Assembly: GCA_019915135.1 (NCBI GenBank)
Contig: JAHLMK010000005.1
Span: forward strand, 1,364,001 to 1,428,000
DNA from: Strobilurus pachycystidiatus
Lineage: Eukaryota > Basidiomycota > Agaricomycetes > Agaricales > Physalacriaceae
Length of the DNA: 64,000 nt
Direction: 5' to 3'
A program made the position numbers and the translations under genes. The notes beneath the pieces are model-generated. The model saw only the letters and a list, made by a program, of their open reading frames with translations, did no database searches and had not been told where the DNA came from. Below, one piece after another: positions 12,080-23,675 of this stretch (positions are counted from its first letter, which is position 1; the number at the start of each line of letters is the position of its first letter).

Positions 12080-14442
12080 TTACAATTCGGCTTCGTCAGC
12101 GTTTAAGACTAGTGTCGTGAAGAACCTGATCATCTCGATGAAAGCCGCCGCGTCCTGGTCTGCAAAGTTCCGTAAGTACTTCGACAGATATATGGACAAA
12201 AGCAGAGCCACATACTCTCATTCGTCGTGTGGACGCCAGAGTACACACGCTGTGATGGTCCGTACGAGTTCTTGTGATTATACCTGAAGATATGGCGAGA
12301 AAGCGTCCAGTAGTACCGCGTATCTGTGAGACACATTGACATTCTCTCTTCATTCAGAGGGACGTGAGAGAACGAACCTGTGTTTCCCGTCGACATTCCA
12401 GGACTGACAGCAATGTTGTCGTCTCCTTCAATGCCTCGGTGAGCGTTATACGTAGCCTTGATGGTCCCCGAAAGCATCTTCCAAGGAACACTCTCTAAGC
12501 CAGCAATGGGCGTCCTAGGTGCAGGCACCAGCGCGTTGCCGAAGGCGTCGCTGAGAGTCAATGACTTTCCGGGGGTGCCTTCGTGGACAGTCTTGCCGAA
12601 AGACGTGTAAGTCAAGTTGAACTCCTTCGCCAAATCTTTGAAGGTGTTGGTGTCGCGCGCAATGGTCTCCTCGACGGAGCTGAGAATGGAGATACGGTGG
12701 TTGACGACAGCGGAAACCTGTTCTGGGAGAGCATTCGTCTTGACGCCGCCGTTGATTAGGTCGATGGCTTGTGTGGTCGTTACGGTGCTGTAGTAGATGG
12801 GTTCCTGGAGAACGACCTTCTCCACAGCACGCAGAGCCTTGTCCGAATGGAGGGACGATGAGATGGCCTGCTTCAGCTTCTTAGGGACCGTCGTTCCGTG
12901 AGCGGCAAAACACTGGAACATGCTGTATATGATGTCGTCCCTAGACTAGAACGCTGCGTAAGTATACGTCATAAGAGATAGCACGCAGCTACTTACAAGG
13001 TGCACTTCGGGAGGGTTCTTCTCCAAGCGAGTAAGCAGGGCAGAGATCATGCCAATGCTCTAATGATGAGTAGTCAGTACAAGGATTCTCGCAAGAGGTG
13101 GAGAATTTACAGTATGAACAGGAGGAACACTGGAGTGGCCTCCCGGAGCAGCAACATCGACTCTGAGATCCAAATATCCCTTTTCTGCGACACCAGGAGT
13201 GGCAAAGACACCACCGTAACGCTCGGTGAATCCTCCTCCCTCATCAATGATGAAGGCGAAAGCATCTTCGCCGTAAACTTCAAGCATGGCCTCGGCAAGT
13301 TTTGCGGCACCCTGCGAGCAGTCAGAAAAGTATGAAGAGATAGTTCCAAGTTCTTGGTCGTACGTTGAGTCCAGAGGTCTCTTCATTAAAGCGTGGTCAA
13401 CACAGGCCTGAGTGAATGAGATGGTGGAACCATTACCTTCATCGAATCCGAATGACATGACAATGGTACGAGTGGGTTGGAAGCCTTTGGCAATGAGGTG
13501 TTCAATGGTGATCCTGAGACGGATGAGTTCAGCAATAAACGAGAGCAAATAAGTCCCCTACATGATGCCGACTAAACCGCTCTTATCGTCTGAAGATCCA
13601 CGTCCCCAGATGCGTTCGCCTGTGGGCCAATTGAGATCGTTTGTACGCACACCACAGCGTGTCATACCATCATAATAGCCTGAAAAAGGCGGGTGAACCC
13701 ATTCGTTGACAGTGTTGGGGTGGACGGGGACAACATCTACAAAACATCTATCAGAACGTCTAAGATGCAGCAGAGACAGCCTGACCTTGGTGAGCAGCCA
13801 GCAGTGCCGGCTTTAGAGAGGTATCGGAGCCCGTCCACTCGTATAGCAACCCGTATGTGTTGACCTTGGTCAACGACAAGGTCTTGTGTCTGTAGCGAGC
13901 ATGCTCAACGCAATTGGAATTTGAAAAGACCTTCAAACTCACATCAATGGGAAACTCTCCAAGAGATAGTCATGAAACAGTCCCATAGTCTCCCATCGTG
14001 GGTCAACACCGACGGGGTCCATCTCATCGAAAGATTCAGATCTATTAGTACGCGAACTGTGAGCAACCATCGGTACACTCCATTGAAGAGGAACTCACGG
14101 GACCTGGACCGCTTTGGAAAGCCAGTCGATAGCCTTCAACTTGAATTCGTCCGTGTCAATCATGTCTCCCATATCTTTCCAAAGAGCAGCGTTCTTCGTG
14201 GGGTACATCGCCGCGACTTGAGGGCAAAGCGCCTCAGCGTCTACGGGCACACCGAGCCCGAATTTGTCCTGGAGCCCATACATCTGCCAGTTGAGGTGAC
14301 CGAACGACGTCAAAAGCCATATAATGGTGCACGGAATGAGCGCGTAGGTCACATATTTGCGCGCCTTCGAGCGGGGACGCGCGCCGTTGGCGTTAACGCC
14401 GGGAGGAGGGAGAAAATCTCCTTTCATATCCTTGGAAGACAT
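12080..14442 (-). CDS. CPS1: M20 Gly-Xaa carboxypeptidase (CPS1-like), membrane-anchored
   Basis: Zinc metallopeptidase of family M20, like the yeast vacuolar carboxypeptidase S that releases C-terminal residues from Gly-X peptides. The start at 14442 (MSSKDMKGDFLPPPG) is followed by a basic stretch and one membrane segment (YALIPCTIIWLLTSFGHL), giving a type II membrane protein with a lumenal catalytic domain. The metal motif HQDVVPVH is rebuilt across an intron (GCTCACCAAG then ATGTTGTCCCC). Further conserved parts are IWGRGSSDDKSG, MSFGFDEG, FIIDEGGGF and APGGHSSVPP. The protein ends FTTLVLNADEAEL. There are at least eight introns. Length is close to 590 residues, normal for the family. 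All recognisable metal-site motifs are intact. Confidence 0.9.
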
Positions 14443-14561
14443 CCTTGCTGGTGAGAGGCAAGGAGCGATAGCGACTTCCGGGTCATACTTTTGTAATGCA
14501 TGCGCAAAATGCAGATAAGACCAAGTTGGCCACCGGCAGACCACTGCCTGGCACCGGCGGA

Positions 14562-14574
14562 AGTATATTTAAAC
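14562..14574 (-). promoter_or_regulatory. TATA-like element of carboxypeptidase gene
   Basis: On the minus strand this reads TTTAAATATACTT, about 120 bp before the ATG at 14442 and just after a GC-rich CCGGCGGG stretch. Confidence 0.45.
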
Positions 14575-14737
14575 AGCTCCCCGGCCCGCCGAAGGCGAAT
14601 TGCTAAGTACATGCTGAGTACATGCTAAGTTTCTAATTTGAAAGTTACTCGAGCTTCACCAATGGTTAGTATATGATTGAATAAACTACAGTGTACGAGT
14701 CCGTGTCAGTCTGCGTGTGGGCGTGTACTATTTTGAT

Positions 14738-17460
14738 TCACGCTATAAATGCTTGCGCCTGCAGGTTCCATATGCGCGCGTATTCTCCATCTTTGCCGAG
14801 AAGTTCTTCATGAGTGCCTTCCTCGACAATGTGCGAGTCGTCCATATACCTATCACAGACATCAATCAGTTTACGGGAGTGAGTACATATCAAGACTCGG
14901 GCTGACAGGATTAAGTCGGCATGTCGGGTTAGGTTTCCAAACCGATGAGACGAGAATATCATGGTTTTGTTTCCTCTCAGATGGCGGAGACGTTCGAAGA
15001 GATCTGTTGAATAGTTACAGAGACATCAAAGAGATAGACTAGGCAAGACTCGCCATGCTCGGCTGTCGGGTCAAGACTTGCGGAGGGCTCATCGAACAGT
15101 AGCAGACCCACAGCCTTCTCCTCGGACAGTGAGCGCATGAAGGTTCGTGACCTGGCAAGAAACACTGTGTCAAAATACTTCCCTCACAAGAGAAGAGCTA
15201 GCAAGACGTACAGAGCGATCCTCTGCATCTGACCGCCAGATAGCGATGACTGTGTCTGCTTCATCCCACCCTTCCCTCTGAGCTTATTATAATCCACTGG
15301 GCGTCCAAAGAGCACTTTCGTGCCTTCAGGCAGAGGTGAGTATAGATCCTTCACCGGCCGCTCGAGATATGTCTTGAATCCTTCAGGTAACTTGGCTACC
15401 ACCTCGTCAGCACCACCCAGGCGGGCGGCTTCTTCTATCTTGTCGAGGTTCCCCGAATTTTCCGGGTCCCCCAGGCCAATGTTATCACCGATCTGTGTGG
15501 TCGGCGCCATCAGAGGTAGAAGAGATGATCAGATTTCGAGGCGACTTACGGAGAGAGGGAAGTGCGTGTAATCCTGGAACAAGACTGCAGTGGCGCGTCG
15601 GAGGTCTTCCAACTTCAGGGTCCTAAGGTCGCGTCCATCAACGAGGATAGTACCCTCTTGAGGGTCATGGAACCGAGCAATGAGTTTCAGAATTGTACTC
15701 TTGCCTGAACCGTTTTTGCCGACGATGACCTAGGAAAGATGAGCGCTGCGCCCGGTGCAACTGAAGACACTTACACATAATTGTCCTTGATTTATCTTGA
15801 AGGACACGTTGTCAAGGGCGTAATCGTGCGCATCTGGATACGCGAAGGTGACATTGCTACAAGACGTGAGATCACGAGGGACCGAAGATGTAAATCTGCT
15901 CACCGAAACTCGATTGACACACCAGAGCGCAGCTCAGCTTGATCCTCGGGAAAAGGTATCGTTCCATCGACGATCCTATTCGGAATTTCCTGGACCTCGT
16001 AAAGTTTACGCACTCGAGTGACGTTGTCGACGATTGACGATGAAACTGCAAGAAGACTGATGAGTTGTCCACTGAACGAATTTGCAGTGGACGTCATCAA
16101 GTTCAGTGACGCCAATGACAAGGGAATGGTGGCGGGTCTGTCGACCGCACGAAGTGTGAAGACTATCTGGGAATATAGGTCAGTTCTGCGTCTTTGTATC
16201 AAGAGGCCGATATACTTGAGGTAGTTCCGACATAGGCTCACTCAAGAGGGAGAGGAGTTGACCTTGTTGGCGTCGGTGGTAAAGTTGATAGAAGCTTTCG
16301 ACTGCCGAATCTCCCAGACGCATCATGCGAGTCGTATATTCTGGGAGAGAAGATTGAAAATTGGATGTAAGGGAGCGCGATGGACGAACCGCTAAGAAGG
16401 TATCTCCACATCTCGCCAGCAACCATTTCCTGCCGGTGGCGACTGTTGTTTATCATGGCCTTCATGCCCTCGAGCTTGACATAATCGTCATCCTTGACAG
16501 TCGCGACCCAAGCTGTCGAAGGCCGAGTTACAGCACGCTCATGCTGTAAACAATGGAAACTCACCGCCTGAAGGCGACACAAACCTCGATCCTTGAGTAA
16601 AGAACCTTGAGAACGCTGGGAGACACGACAAGAACGCGAGAAGGGGACCATCGGGCTGATCATTGACCACTGTAATTAAAATTGCGGATTGAGAAGTCAA
16701 CCGCACAGCCATGCTGAAGATATCGATGATGGATGAAATGGTGTCCCATGCGACGGAGGAATGGGAGCTTGGGGAAGCAGCCTGGTTGATCTGGTCCAGT
16801 ACGGCGTCATTGTTGAAGGTGACCACGTCCAGACGCGCGACCGCGTGAAACATGTGCATCGAGTAGTGCTGCTTTATTCTCGAATTCAGGATGGGTTGTA
16901 GATATCTGATGGCACGCTGCATAATCTGACCAGCCACGGAGCATGTCAAGCGACCTGCAGCGATGACCAAGAGTTGATGCTTGTCAACTTTGCGTTCATC
17001 TATTGCGCTCTGGGCCTGAATACGTTGAGTTGGGCGGTACATCGATGGCCTGACGACGACTCACAATATTTAGAAGCTGTCCGGAGTACCTATAATGGTC
17101 AGATTAGCTGTTCAAGCCCAGTCAAAGCGAAACAACGCACCATAACGCGACTGCCGGAATCAACGATTTGACTACATTCAGAAGAACGAGGAGTACAAGG
17201 AGAGCCCAGGTCGAGCGAATCCTGGCTACATCCCTCACCATGCGCCATACATACGGGAGGCTGCTTCCCATCTCAATGTACGGCTGGAGTCTGTCCGCCC
17301 ATGGGATCCGAGCCAAAACTTCGGGTTTGTCTTCGTACAAGTCCCATACGCCCAAGCGCGAATGTCGGACATTCTTCTCGTCTTCTGGGTCGAATGCATC
17401 TCCAATTGTGCGGCCGGACTGTCCTCTTCTGCGTCCGCCTGAAGGGCCACCTCGGGGCAT
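14738..17460 (-). CDS. ABC half-transporter (TMD-NBD)
   Basis: ATP-driven exporter-type half-transporter of about 700 residues, expected to dimerise. The N-terminus is cytosolic (MPRGGPSGGRRRGQSG). A hydrophobic segment TWALLVLLVLLNVVKSLIP starts the membrane domain. The nucleotide-binding domain is complete: Walker A VIVGKNGSGKST, Q-loop VLFQDYTHFPLS, signature SSLSGGQMQRIAL, Walker B GLLLFDEPSASLDP and switch MIFSSHRFG. It ends LQAQAFIA. The start at 17460 was taken because the frame above has no upstream ATG. One intron near the end (15004-15053) appears to be GC-AG. Substrate unknown; the membrane domain is divergent and gives no hint. A partial, rearranged copy lies at 21262-23015. Confidence 0.88.
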
Positions 17461-18414
17461 GATGAGAGAAAACAAGAGAGTTGTAGACAGCGCAGTAGTG
17501 CGTCATTGAAACAGAAGACAGGGGCCGGTCCGACTGTGCCGTGACAGGCAATTTTGTTCGTTCGCCTCAGCCACTCCACAGCCCTCCTCCACCATCTATG
17601 CCCACCTCAACGACACGACACAGATGAAAGAGTAGCAACGCGCCATGACCTTCCTCAGCAGTGCAGTGAATACATTCTGAACCTTCTTTCACGCTCCCCA
17701 CCGTCCATGATTGCACAGACATACCTTCAATAAGTTGTCAACTAGCTGCGCCTGATGGGAATTCTGACAGATCCAATCTCCATCTCTAGTTTCCGGAATG
17801 ACTTGTTCAGCGTTCTTTCTTGGCGTCACCGGTACCATTCAAGTGGTTTCTACATGCTGTTCGGCAATTCTCAGGTTTCATGGCAGTCCCTTGCCATCGC
17901 GTCTCGGATAGCAGTCCGCCACTAGCATAGACTCCACGCGTTTCAATAGGTCAGTCGCTTCTCGATTCTTCATCAATCAATGCACGAGACCAGACAGAAT
18001 GTGACTCCCTCTTTTTGCTGAGTCGAAATAGCTTTGTATTCACGCTTACTTGAAGATGCTTCGATGCATACATCTCTGTATTGATGATCTTACTTACTAT
18101 GTTGGTGATCATCAACTTGTTTGTTCCTCACAGGTGGCTTTGCTCGTCATCGATATCGACAGCGCAATAGCAAGACGACCGAGCATCGCAACTTTGACTG
18201 AAAATAGCCCATTGATATCTACGCTTCTATCATAAGCATTGATTGCGCCTCTCCCCGTGCTTGATGAACTCAATCATTCTCAACAGCGCAATGTCAGAAG
18301 ATCAAGTTGGGCAGATCTTTCCCATTTGAGCACGGACAGGAACCAATCGCTGTTCCGTTTATATGTCAAGCGGACCACTGCACGAGTGTATTCCTTACTC
18401 ACCGCTTCCAAGCC
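17461..18414. other. Intergenic, no supported gene
   Basis: Holds the ABC transporter promoter side and the leader of the membrane-protein gene at 18415. Open frames here are short and lack family resemblance. An upstream ATG at 18291 opens only a 12-codon frame and could act as an upstream ORF. Confidence 0.4.
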
Positions 18415-19693
18415 ATGTCTGCACCTGGATTCACCAAAACAGAACTCATTCAAGTACTGCGGGACAATCTCCATTCTTGGATACTGGAAATTGCCTGTTA
18501 TTTCTTCTACACGGCCGTGTATCTGTACACGATCCACGCAATTGCCACACATTGTATGTGTAGCTCAGGCATTCATCTTGACAAATACCGACTGATATTG
18601 CCTTCATCACTAGGGTCATCTAAAGAGGACTTTCGAGGGCGACTCGGACATGTTGTGCTCCTCACACTCATGTGGATGCTCTTCACGGCCAGGATTGGCT
18701 TACTCTGGGGCATGATTGACGACGAGTACATCGCTCATGGTGCAACACAAGCAGACGTGCTCCAAGAAGGTTCATCCCCAAGTAAACTTCCTTATAGACT
18801 GGGTACTGCGGCTGCAGTCCTCCGCCAGATCAACGTTCTTCTTGCAGAGGGTGTGATGGTAAGATCACGTATCATGATGTTGATTGTTCACTTGACAATT
18901 CCATATAGGTTTGGCGATGCTGGATTATATGTGCACACTCCTGCATAGTTGCTCTTCCTGCGCTCTGCTGCATTGCCGAAGCAGGTGCGTGGAACCCTCG
19001 ACTTTTTATACTCAAATTTGAACTGGTCCAGTTTCGTTCATTGTATACACTGTGAAGTATACCCGTGCTTATAGTGAAGGTCATATCAGTCCTTCAGTGG
19101 CCAACTGGAATTTGGCCTATATCTCCCTGACGCTCGTCACAAACACCATTGGCACGGCGTTGGTTATCGTTTGTATTGTGCGCGTTACTGGGGTCCGCAG
19201 CAGGACATATGCGGGCATCATCGAAATTCTGGTGGAATCGTCACTCCTTTTCTCTGTCACACATCTGGTTTATCTTGCGCTGTATGTGCACGACATCTAT
19301 GCACCATACTACAGTGACACAAACTTCTATCCACAAGCAATGTTGGGCGCTGTCACTGTGAGTCATCAGAGCTATCGAAGTATTGGCCTCTGCGGATGCT
19401 CACTTTCTGCTGATCAGTGTCTTGCTCCCGCCTTGATCATCGCACGCGTCGCGTCGGGAAAGACGCGTCCAAACTACTCGTGGAGAAACAGCTCACACGC
19501 TGGCAACCGCCAAAGCGGCTCTCACGCTGTGCAATCCTCGCTGCACTTCCAGTCCGTTGTGCACACAGACATTATCAGCGACGTGAGAAGGCAAGACACC
19601 GACGGGTCCGAAATCGACAGTATCGGATCTCCCCCGTGCCTCGAGGACTCCGGCAGAGTCAAATGCGAACAGCACAATGGCCTCGCCGTCTGA
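18415..19693 (+). CDS. Polytopic membrane protein, agaricomycete orphan family
   Basis: Protein with several hydrophobic helices spread over exons: WILEIACYFFYTAVYLYTI, HVVLLTLMWMLFTARIGLLW, a helix ending before FIVYTVKYTRAYSEG, WNLAYISLTLVTNTIGTALV and LVESSLLFSVTHLVYLALYV. The last helix leads into PALIIARVASGK and a hydrophilic Ser-rich tail ending EQHNGLAV. This layout, about six to seven helices with a short PALIIARV-type motif before a cytosolic tail, is common in uncharacterised multi-copy membrane proteins of mushroom-forming fungi. The ATG at 18415 (GCCATGTCT) is the best start, but N-terminal exons may exist upstream. Introns were placed at 18554-18614 and near 19359-19419. Function unknown. 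Confidence 0.55.
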
Positions 19694-19891
19694 ACAAGTG
19701 GTAAAGATTTGCACAAGCAAACGCGTCCTAGCGCTCGTGATCGAATTGACTCGAACCTTATCTAGCATCTTCTATCGCTAGCAAAGTACTGTACTATGAT
19801 GATAAATTATGACATGGGACATGATATCTCAAGTACGTGCGATGAACCATGACTATCTCCTCGCCGAGTAAAGGAACCCCTGCCCAACTTA

Positions 19892-20635
19892 TTGCAGTTT
19901 GCGAGATAGTTGGCGGACCTGCCTTTTTCGGCGGGCGACAACTTTTTTGATTGATTCCGTACTACACCTATATCTCGCTCAATTCACAACATCTTAGCTT
20001 CATTTTTTGCTTGATTCAAGGCATTTAATTTGTATGAGGTCGGCCGCGCAATCCAAGTGGTCCAATTCGACCTGTGTCCCAAGATAGCACGTGTACTGTC
20101 CAATGCCCATTCGAGGTGCCTTCAAAATTCAGGATGTGGGAACTAAGACTGTCAGGCTTATGGAAATATGCCTTAGTATGTAATGTGTCTGCACAATAGG
20201 TCTTAAGGGTTAACTACGACTGGTGGTGGAGAGATAGACGATGCAAGTACACAATTGTGTGCCTGGTACATTGGCGGGTCGATATCTCTGGAACCACCCT
20301 CAGCTTAGCTCTGAAAGTCTGTGGGCAGCAGGACTACATATGACAGAGTATCCTTGCGGCTCCATATGTCTAAGCTATGCAGATTCGAATTTTGAAGGCA
20401 CTTGGACTAGCACTTCAGATGCCCGGTCCGGCAAGTCAACACTTCGTCGAATTCAGGCAGTGTGCTTACACAGGCATCTTCCTTGTCACAGAAGGTCTTG
20501 AAACAATCAAAAAACTGAGCAAAACCGTTGTGATTTGACGTAGATACAAGGCGGAGAAGTAGATGGAGCAAAATTGATCAAAAAGTTGTCGCGCGCCGAA
20601 AAAGGCAGGTCCGCCAACTATTTCGCAAACTGCAA
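19892..20635. mobile_element. Non-autonomous TIR element (MITE-like), TA target site
   Basis: The two ends are inverted repeats starting TTGCAGTTTGCGARATAGTT and continuing through GGCGGACCTGCCTTTTTCGG to GACAACTTTTT, about 58 bp nearly identical, with weaker inverted similarity for another 80 bp (TTTTTTGMTTGWTTCAAG). The element is flanked on both sides by TA, the target duplication used by Tc1/mariner-type elements. It is 744 bp and has no transposase; the longest open frame is 86 codons with no recognisable domain. An autonomous partner elsewhere would be needed to move it. Confidence 0.8.
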
Positions 20636-21240
20636 TAACTTCAATTGCCTGGACATTCTTAAGGGTACATAAGTATATGGATATGGTGGCTCACACATCA
20701 GGATTGAAAAGTTGCAGCCGTGCCTCATATAATGTCATATTAAGCCACCCTCTTATCAAACGTCCCAGGAACACTCCAAGCACCAGGTCGCGCGTTTCGG
20801 CTCGTTCCGACCCAACAACTTCCAAACCTCCCAAGAAATACCCTCCGTCTACTCCCTCTGCCTCGGGAGCTCCCTGATGAGCGCCTCCCGAGTCATCGTA
20901 CCCTCTTGGCTCGTTGTCAATTGGTGGGTGTACCCGGTGAGCAGCCACGGCAAGTCGGACGAACAGATCCAGGGCGTAGCACGGAGAAAGAGGATATCAT
21001 TCCAAACAAAGAACATTGACGTGCAATTTCTGGACTAGAGAATCGTCAATGAATATGGCATGAGTCCTTGTACCTCGATGTCTGAAGTGCCGGATACGTC
21101 TGTTCTCGAAGTTAGCAATGCAAGATTGGCGGTATTATGTTTTCAAAGTAAACCACTCAGGGCACTACGTACTGCTTTGCTACGGTTATCACCTTAGGAT
21201 ACGATCTAAAGAATGAGAGTTACAACAGATCGTGTTACAA
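20636..21240. other. Intergenic, no supported gene
   Basis: Short Ser/Pro-rich frames only. Ends where the mosaic pseudogene begins. Confidence 0.4.
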
Positions 21241-23015
21241 AAAAACACGGTCCCGAAACGCGCAGTTTTGTTCCAGGATTACACGCACTTCCCTCTCTCC
21301 GTAAGTCCCCTCCAAGATATGATCAACTCTTTTACATGATAGATAAATTGACCTGGGCGACCCGGAAATTCAGGGAACATCGACAAGATAGAAGAAGCCG
21401 CCCGTCTGGGTGGTGCTGACGAGCTGGTAGCCAAGTAATCTGAAGGATTCAAGACGTATCTCAAACGGCCGGCGAAGGATCTATACTCGCCTCTGCCTGA
21501 AAGTGCTCTTTGGACGCCCAGTGGAATAAGAACGCCAGAGCATAGAGCATCAACGGCTTGCCTGGATTACGCGAGGCGCAAGACCCGACCGTCATCTCTG
21601 ATCCACCTCCAGAATACAAGGCCGATAATGAGCAAGTGTACCGTGTACGAGGCGATCCAAAGGTCTTCTTCCGGTCGCAAAGTTGTTCCGTCAGTGATAG
21701 ATCGCCGTTTCCTCTTAGACGTATTGCTTGGAATGACCTTCACTCTCCTTTTCCACGGCCAAGTGGAAAGTATTTACTCAGTGGCGCGTCAAAGGTATTC
21801 CAACTTCAGGAGTTTGATGTCGCGTCCATCAACAAGAATAGTACCCTCTTGAGGGTCATGTAACCGAGCGATAGATTTCAAAGATAGTATTCTTGCCGGA
21901 ACCGTTTTTGCCAACGATGACCTATGAAGACATGAGCGCTATGCCTAGCATAACTGAAAACACAAACATATAATCGTCCTCAATTTTTCTTGGAGGACAC
22001 GTTGTCAAGAGCATAATCGTGCGCATTTGGCTAGGCGAAAGTGAGATTGCTACGACATGTGAGATCACGAGGAACCGAAGAAGCAGATCTGCTCACCGAA
22101 ACTCGATTGACACACCAGAGCGCAGCTCAGCTTGATCCTCGGGAAAAGGTAGCGTTCCATTGACGATCCTACTCGGAATTTCCTGGACTTCGTACGAGTG
22201 ACGTCGTCAACGATTGACGATGAGACTGCACGAAGACCGATGAATTGTCCACTAGCTTTGGGGAGCAGCCTGGCTGATTTGGTCCAATACGGCGTCGTTG
22301 TTGAAGGTGACCACGTCCAGACGCGCGACCGCGTGAAACACGTGCATCGAGTTACGAGTAGTGCTGCTTTATTCTCGAGTTCAGTATGGGTTGTAGATAT
22401 CTGACGGCACGCTGCATAATTTGGCCAGCCACGGAACATGTCAAACGTCCAGCAGCGATGACCAAGACTTGATGCTTGTCGACGTTACATTCATCTATTG
22501 CGCTCTGGGCCTGGGTACGTTTAGTTTGGCGGTACATCGAATGCCGACGACGACTCACAATATTTAAAAGCTGTCCGGAGTACCTAGAGTCGTCAGATTA
22601 GCTGTCCAAGCCCAGTCAGAGCGAAACAACGCACCATAACGCGACTGCCGGGATCAGCGATTTGACTGTGACATTCAGAAGAACGAGGAGTACAAAGAGA
22701 GTCCAGGTCGAGCGAATCCTGAAGACATCCTTCACCATGCGCCATACATACGGGAGGCTGCTTCCCATCTCGATGTACGGCTGGAGTCTGTCCGCCCATG
22801 GAATCCGAGCCAACACTTCGGGTTTGTCCTCGTACAAGTCCCATACGCCAAGCGCGAATGTCGGACATCCTTCTCGTCTTCTGGGTCAAATGCATCGCCA
22901 ACTGTGCGGCCGGATTGTCCTCTTCTGCGTCCACCTGAAGGGCCACCTCGGGGCATGATGAGAGAAAACAAGAGACAGCGCAATAGTGGCGTCACTGCTG
23001 AAGACAGGGGCTTTT
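21241..23015 (-). pseudogene. Mosaic pseudogene: ABC transporter plus FMN-barrel gene pieces
   Basis: From 21779 to 23015 the sequence follows the ABC transporter gene (about 15591 to 17500) in the same orientation. It keeps the N-terminal exons (MPRGGPSGGRRRGQSG), but an internal piece equivalent to about 16075-16766 is deleted at 22254. The Walker B and 3' end are absent. At 21529-21778 lies a piece of the 3' end of the FMN-barrel gene (25090-25340), and 21241-21262 carries its very last bases. Stops and frameshifts interrupt all pieces, for example a stop within the exon after GADELVAK. The copy cannot make a transporter. Its promoter-proximal end is well preserved, so transcription is possible. 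Confidence 0.85.
21262..21778. repeat. 517-bp inversion inside mosaic pseudogene
   Basis: Flipping this block restores two continuous source sequences at once: the FMN-barrel end across 21262 (GGTCCCGAAACGCG joined to AGTAAATACTT) and the ABC exon across 21778 (CTGGAACAA joined to CAGTGGCGCGTC). In the intact ABC gene the break falls in the palindrome ACTGCAGT at 15584-15591; after inversion each breakpoint keeps CAGT. Confidence 0.8.
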
Positions 23016-23534
23016 GTTGCCGACGGCAGCCCATTGAACATAATAAATCCAAATCTTTCCCTCATCTCTAATCAAAGAAATTTGCTATATATGGAGGCTG
23101 ACTAGGGAGACTAGGACAGCATCTCAAACACTTACTACCATGGAAAACAGGATGGAACGTCGGCGGTAAAACTCGCGCGGACAACTGCAAGAGAAGCGAA
23201 GCACGAGTCAGGACAGCGCTATTTCTTCCCTCCGTAGAGCACGCATAGGGTATACGACGGTGGGTCACCAGCCCAATATTCTGGCCATAGAGGAACTGAA
23301 TAAATCCTAGTACAAGAACTTGGCGAACGTGCGCGGGACGGTCTGACTCGGGCTTTGACAAGGGCCGCACGGGGAACTCACAAAACACCCCGCAGGTTGC
23401 TTCTGGTTGTGCACACTTCTAGTTCAATGATTATGCTGCCAGTGCTCGTGACTGATGCTGCAGTTCTGGCGTTCACGTCTTTATGACTTGCATTCTTGCA
23501 GCCCAATTCAGAAGCTTGGGACTCGAAAGATTCG

Positions 23535-23542
23535 TATATAAG
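23535..23542 (+). promoter_or_regulatory. TATA box of secreted-protein gene 1
   Basis: TATATAAG about 140 bp before the chosen ATG. The following leader (CCTCAGACCTCT, then CGAAGTCACCAGTACGTC) is shared with the paralogue upstream of 38553. Confidence 0.6.
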
Positions 23543-23675
23543 GTAGGGGTTTCTGAAGGCCATATCCTCAGACCTCTACCTAGTAACTCGAAGTCACCAG
23601 TACGTCCATCAGTAGCCTTATTGCTTGAACGATCCCTCTGACGCGCCTTCGCTAGAGCCTGTTATGCATACCAAC

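Noticed and set aside
18291..18329. ATG at 18291 as start of the membrane protein
   Set aside because: Frame closes after 12 codons and does not join the first hydrophobic exon in phase; kept only as a possible upstream ORF.
20241..20501. 86-codon frame inside the TIR element
   Set aside because: Too short for a transposase and without DDE or helix-turn-helix features.
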